Below, in pieces: positions 29,633 to 30,225 of a stretch of DNA of 30,225 nucleotides. The stretch comes from Apostichopus parvimensis (lineage: Eukaryota; Echinodermata; Holothuroidea; Aspidochirotida; Stichopodidae): positions 65,148 through 95,372 of the forward strand of contig KN884402.1 in NCBI GenBank assembly GCA_000934455.1, read 5' to 3'. The notes beneath the pieces were generated by a model. That model saw nothing but the letters and a program-made list of their open reading frames with translations. It was not told the DNA's origin and ran no database searches. The position numbers were made by a program, and so were the translations under genes. The number at the start of each line of letters is the position of its first letter. Position 1 is the first letter of the stretch.

Positions 29633-30225
29633 GAAATGTATGAAAAACAATGTATGGAAAACAATTGAAAGAAATCGTTGCTGGGAGGCGTGAAAATTGA
29701 AAGAAATCATCATAAAGTCATAATAACAGCAGCACTCATTAAACGTCGATTAACAATTAGTAATAAACCACCTCAACTCTCCTAGTCAGGGGGGGTTGGG
29801 CAGACAATTAGGATTTGGGGCACTTATCTTGTTAGGGCTGGTTTATAAAGGTTAGGGACAACTTCTCTATTAGGAAGTTGATTTAGATCAATAGAGAAGA
29901 AAATTTGGAATTGAAACATTAAAAAATATGCAAATTATATGCAAATTAATAATATGCAAATTAGGCCGCCATTTTGCTTTTTATGGAAAGCACCAAAAAA
30001 ATCACTAATTACTTCAAAATTGACTTAAAAATACAACATAATCTATCTTTTGGGGTTGCTCTTTCAGATGATACCAACTTTTCTGAAATCTGTTGAGGAT
30101 TGACAGAGTTATATGGAGTTATATGGTGGACAGAGTTATGACTGATTTCATATTTAGTACACATGTTAGGTTCGGCCCACTTTTATGACCCAAATTTATG
30201 CAAATGAGGCTGCCATTTTGTTTTT
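29633..30225. repeat. AT-rich repeat region with ATGCAAAT octamers
   Basis: The POU-type octamer ATGCAAAT occurs at 29928, 29939, 29954 and 30198. The last two are each followed by a related block (aggccgccattttgcttttt and aggctgccattttgttttt) about 244 bases apart, which suggests a long-period tandem repeat that runs past the window edge. Short direct repeats (cagagttat, gttatatgg) lie near 30103-30135. No coding sequence seen. Confidence 0.6.

Overview
The window looks like genomic DNA of a marine invertebrate animal. It is AT-rich, its coding pieces are broken by GT-AG introns, and it carries animal-type transposon families. It also has many TAGGCCTA-like stretches and SINEs ending in (ATT)n, which I associate with echinoderms and other non-vertebrate deuterostomes. 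The organism call is inference. I see no bacterial gene organisation, and no rRNA or true tRNA gene. Almost everything readable is transposon-derived and most of it is decayed.

Layout. 1-760: no recognisable content. 943-1090: degenerate minisatellite. 1231-1357: 3' tail of a CR1-like LINE. 1431-3449: broken CACTA/EnSpm-like transposase, followed on the same strand by a spliced, frame-broken companion gene at 3504-5341 that resembles DUF4806 proteins. 5343-6739: a possible promoter with first exon and two perfect CRE sites. 6740-14548: a pogo-like transposase gene (psq-type HTH, then DDD catalytic domain, then PHD finger). It is split by a 5.8-kb segment (7000-12795) bounded by ~30-bp inverted repeats. 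That segment holds a second LINE tail, homopolymer runs and no recognisable gene. 14549-16703: no recognisable gene. 16704-18787: two-exon hAT transposase pseudogene (TTF-type zinc finger and DUF4371-like region), cut off at its 3' end. 19043-20750: integrase of a Ty3/Gypsy-type element, split by a 5'-truncated CR1-like LINE at 19372-20090. 21330-22353: a dispersed GC-rich motif, four copies, possibly in a long terminal repeat. 23029-29632: a minisatellite interrupted by a ~6.2-kb unit (23297-29510) with inverted ends and palindromic subterminal repeats.

That last unit is the most interesting part. On its minus strand it carries at least four plausible exons and a candidate start exon, with good splice sites. 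The protein resembles an uncharacterised multicopy animal family that I associate with SAMD3-like proteins. No recognisable transposase is visible. It also holds a 540-bp tandem duplication, each copy containing a 42-bp minisatellite, and a tRNA-derived SINE in one intron. It could be a DNA transposon of undescribed type, a non-autonomous element carrying a gene, or a gene family using TIRs to spread.

Order of events. The LINE landed in the Gypsy integrase, the 5.8-kb segment landed in the pogo gene, and the 6.2-kb unit landed in a minisatellite. The window is therefore a nest of insertions with breakpoints that can often be placed to a few bases by following interrupted reading frames.
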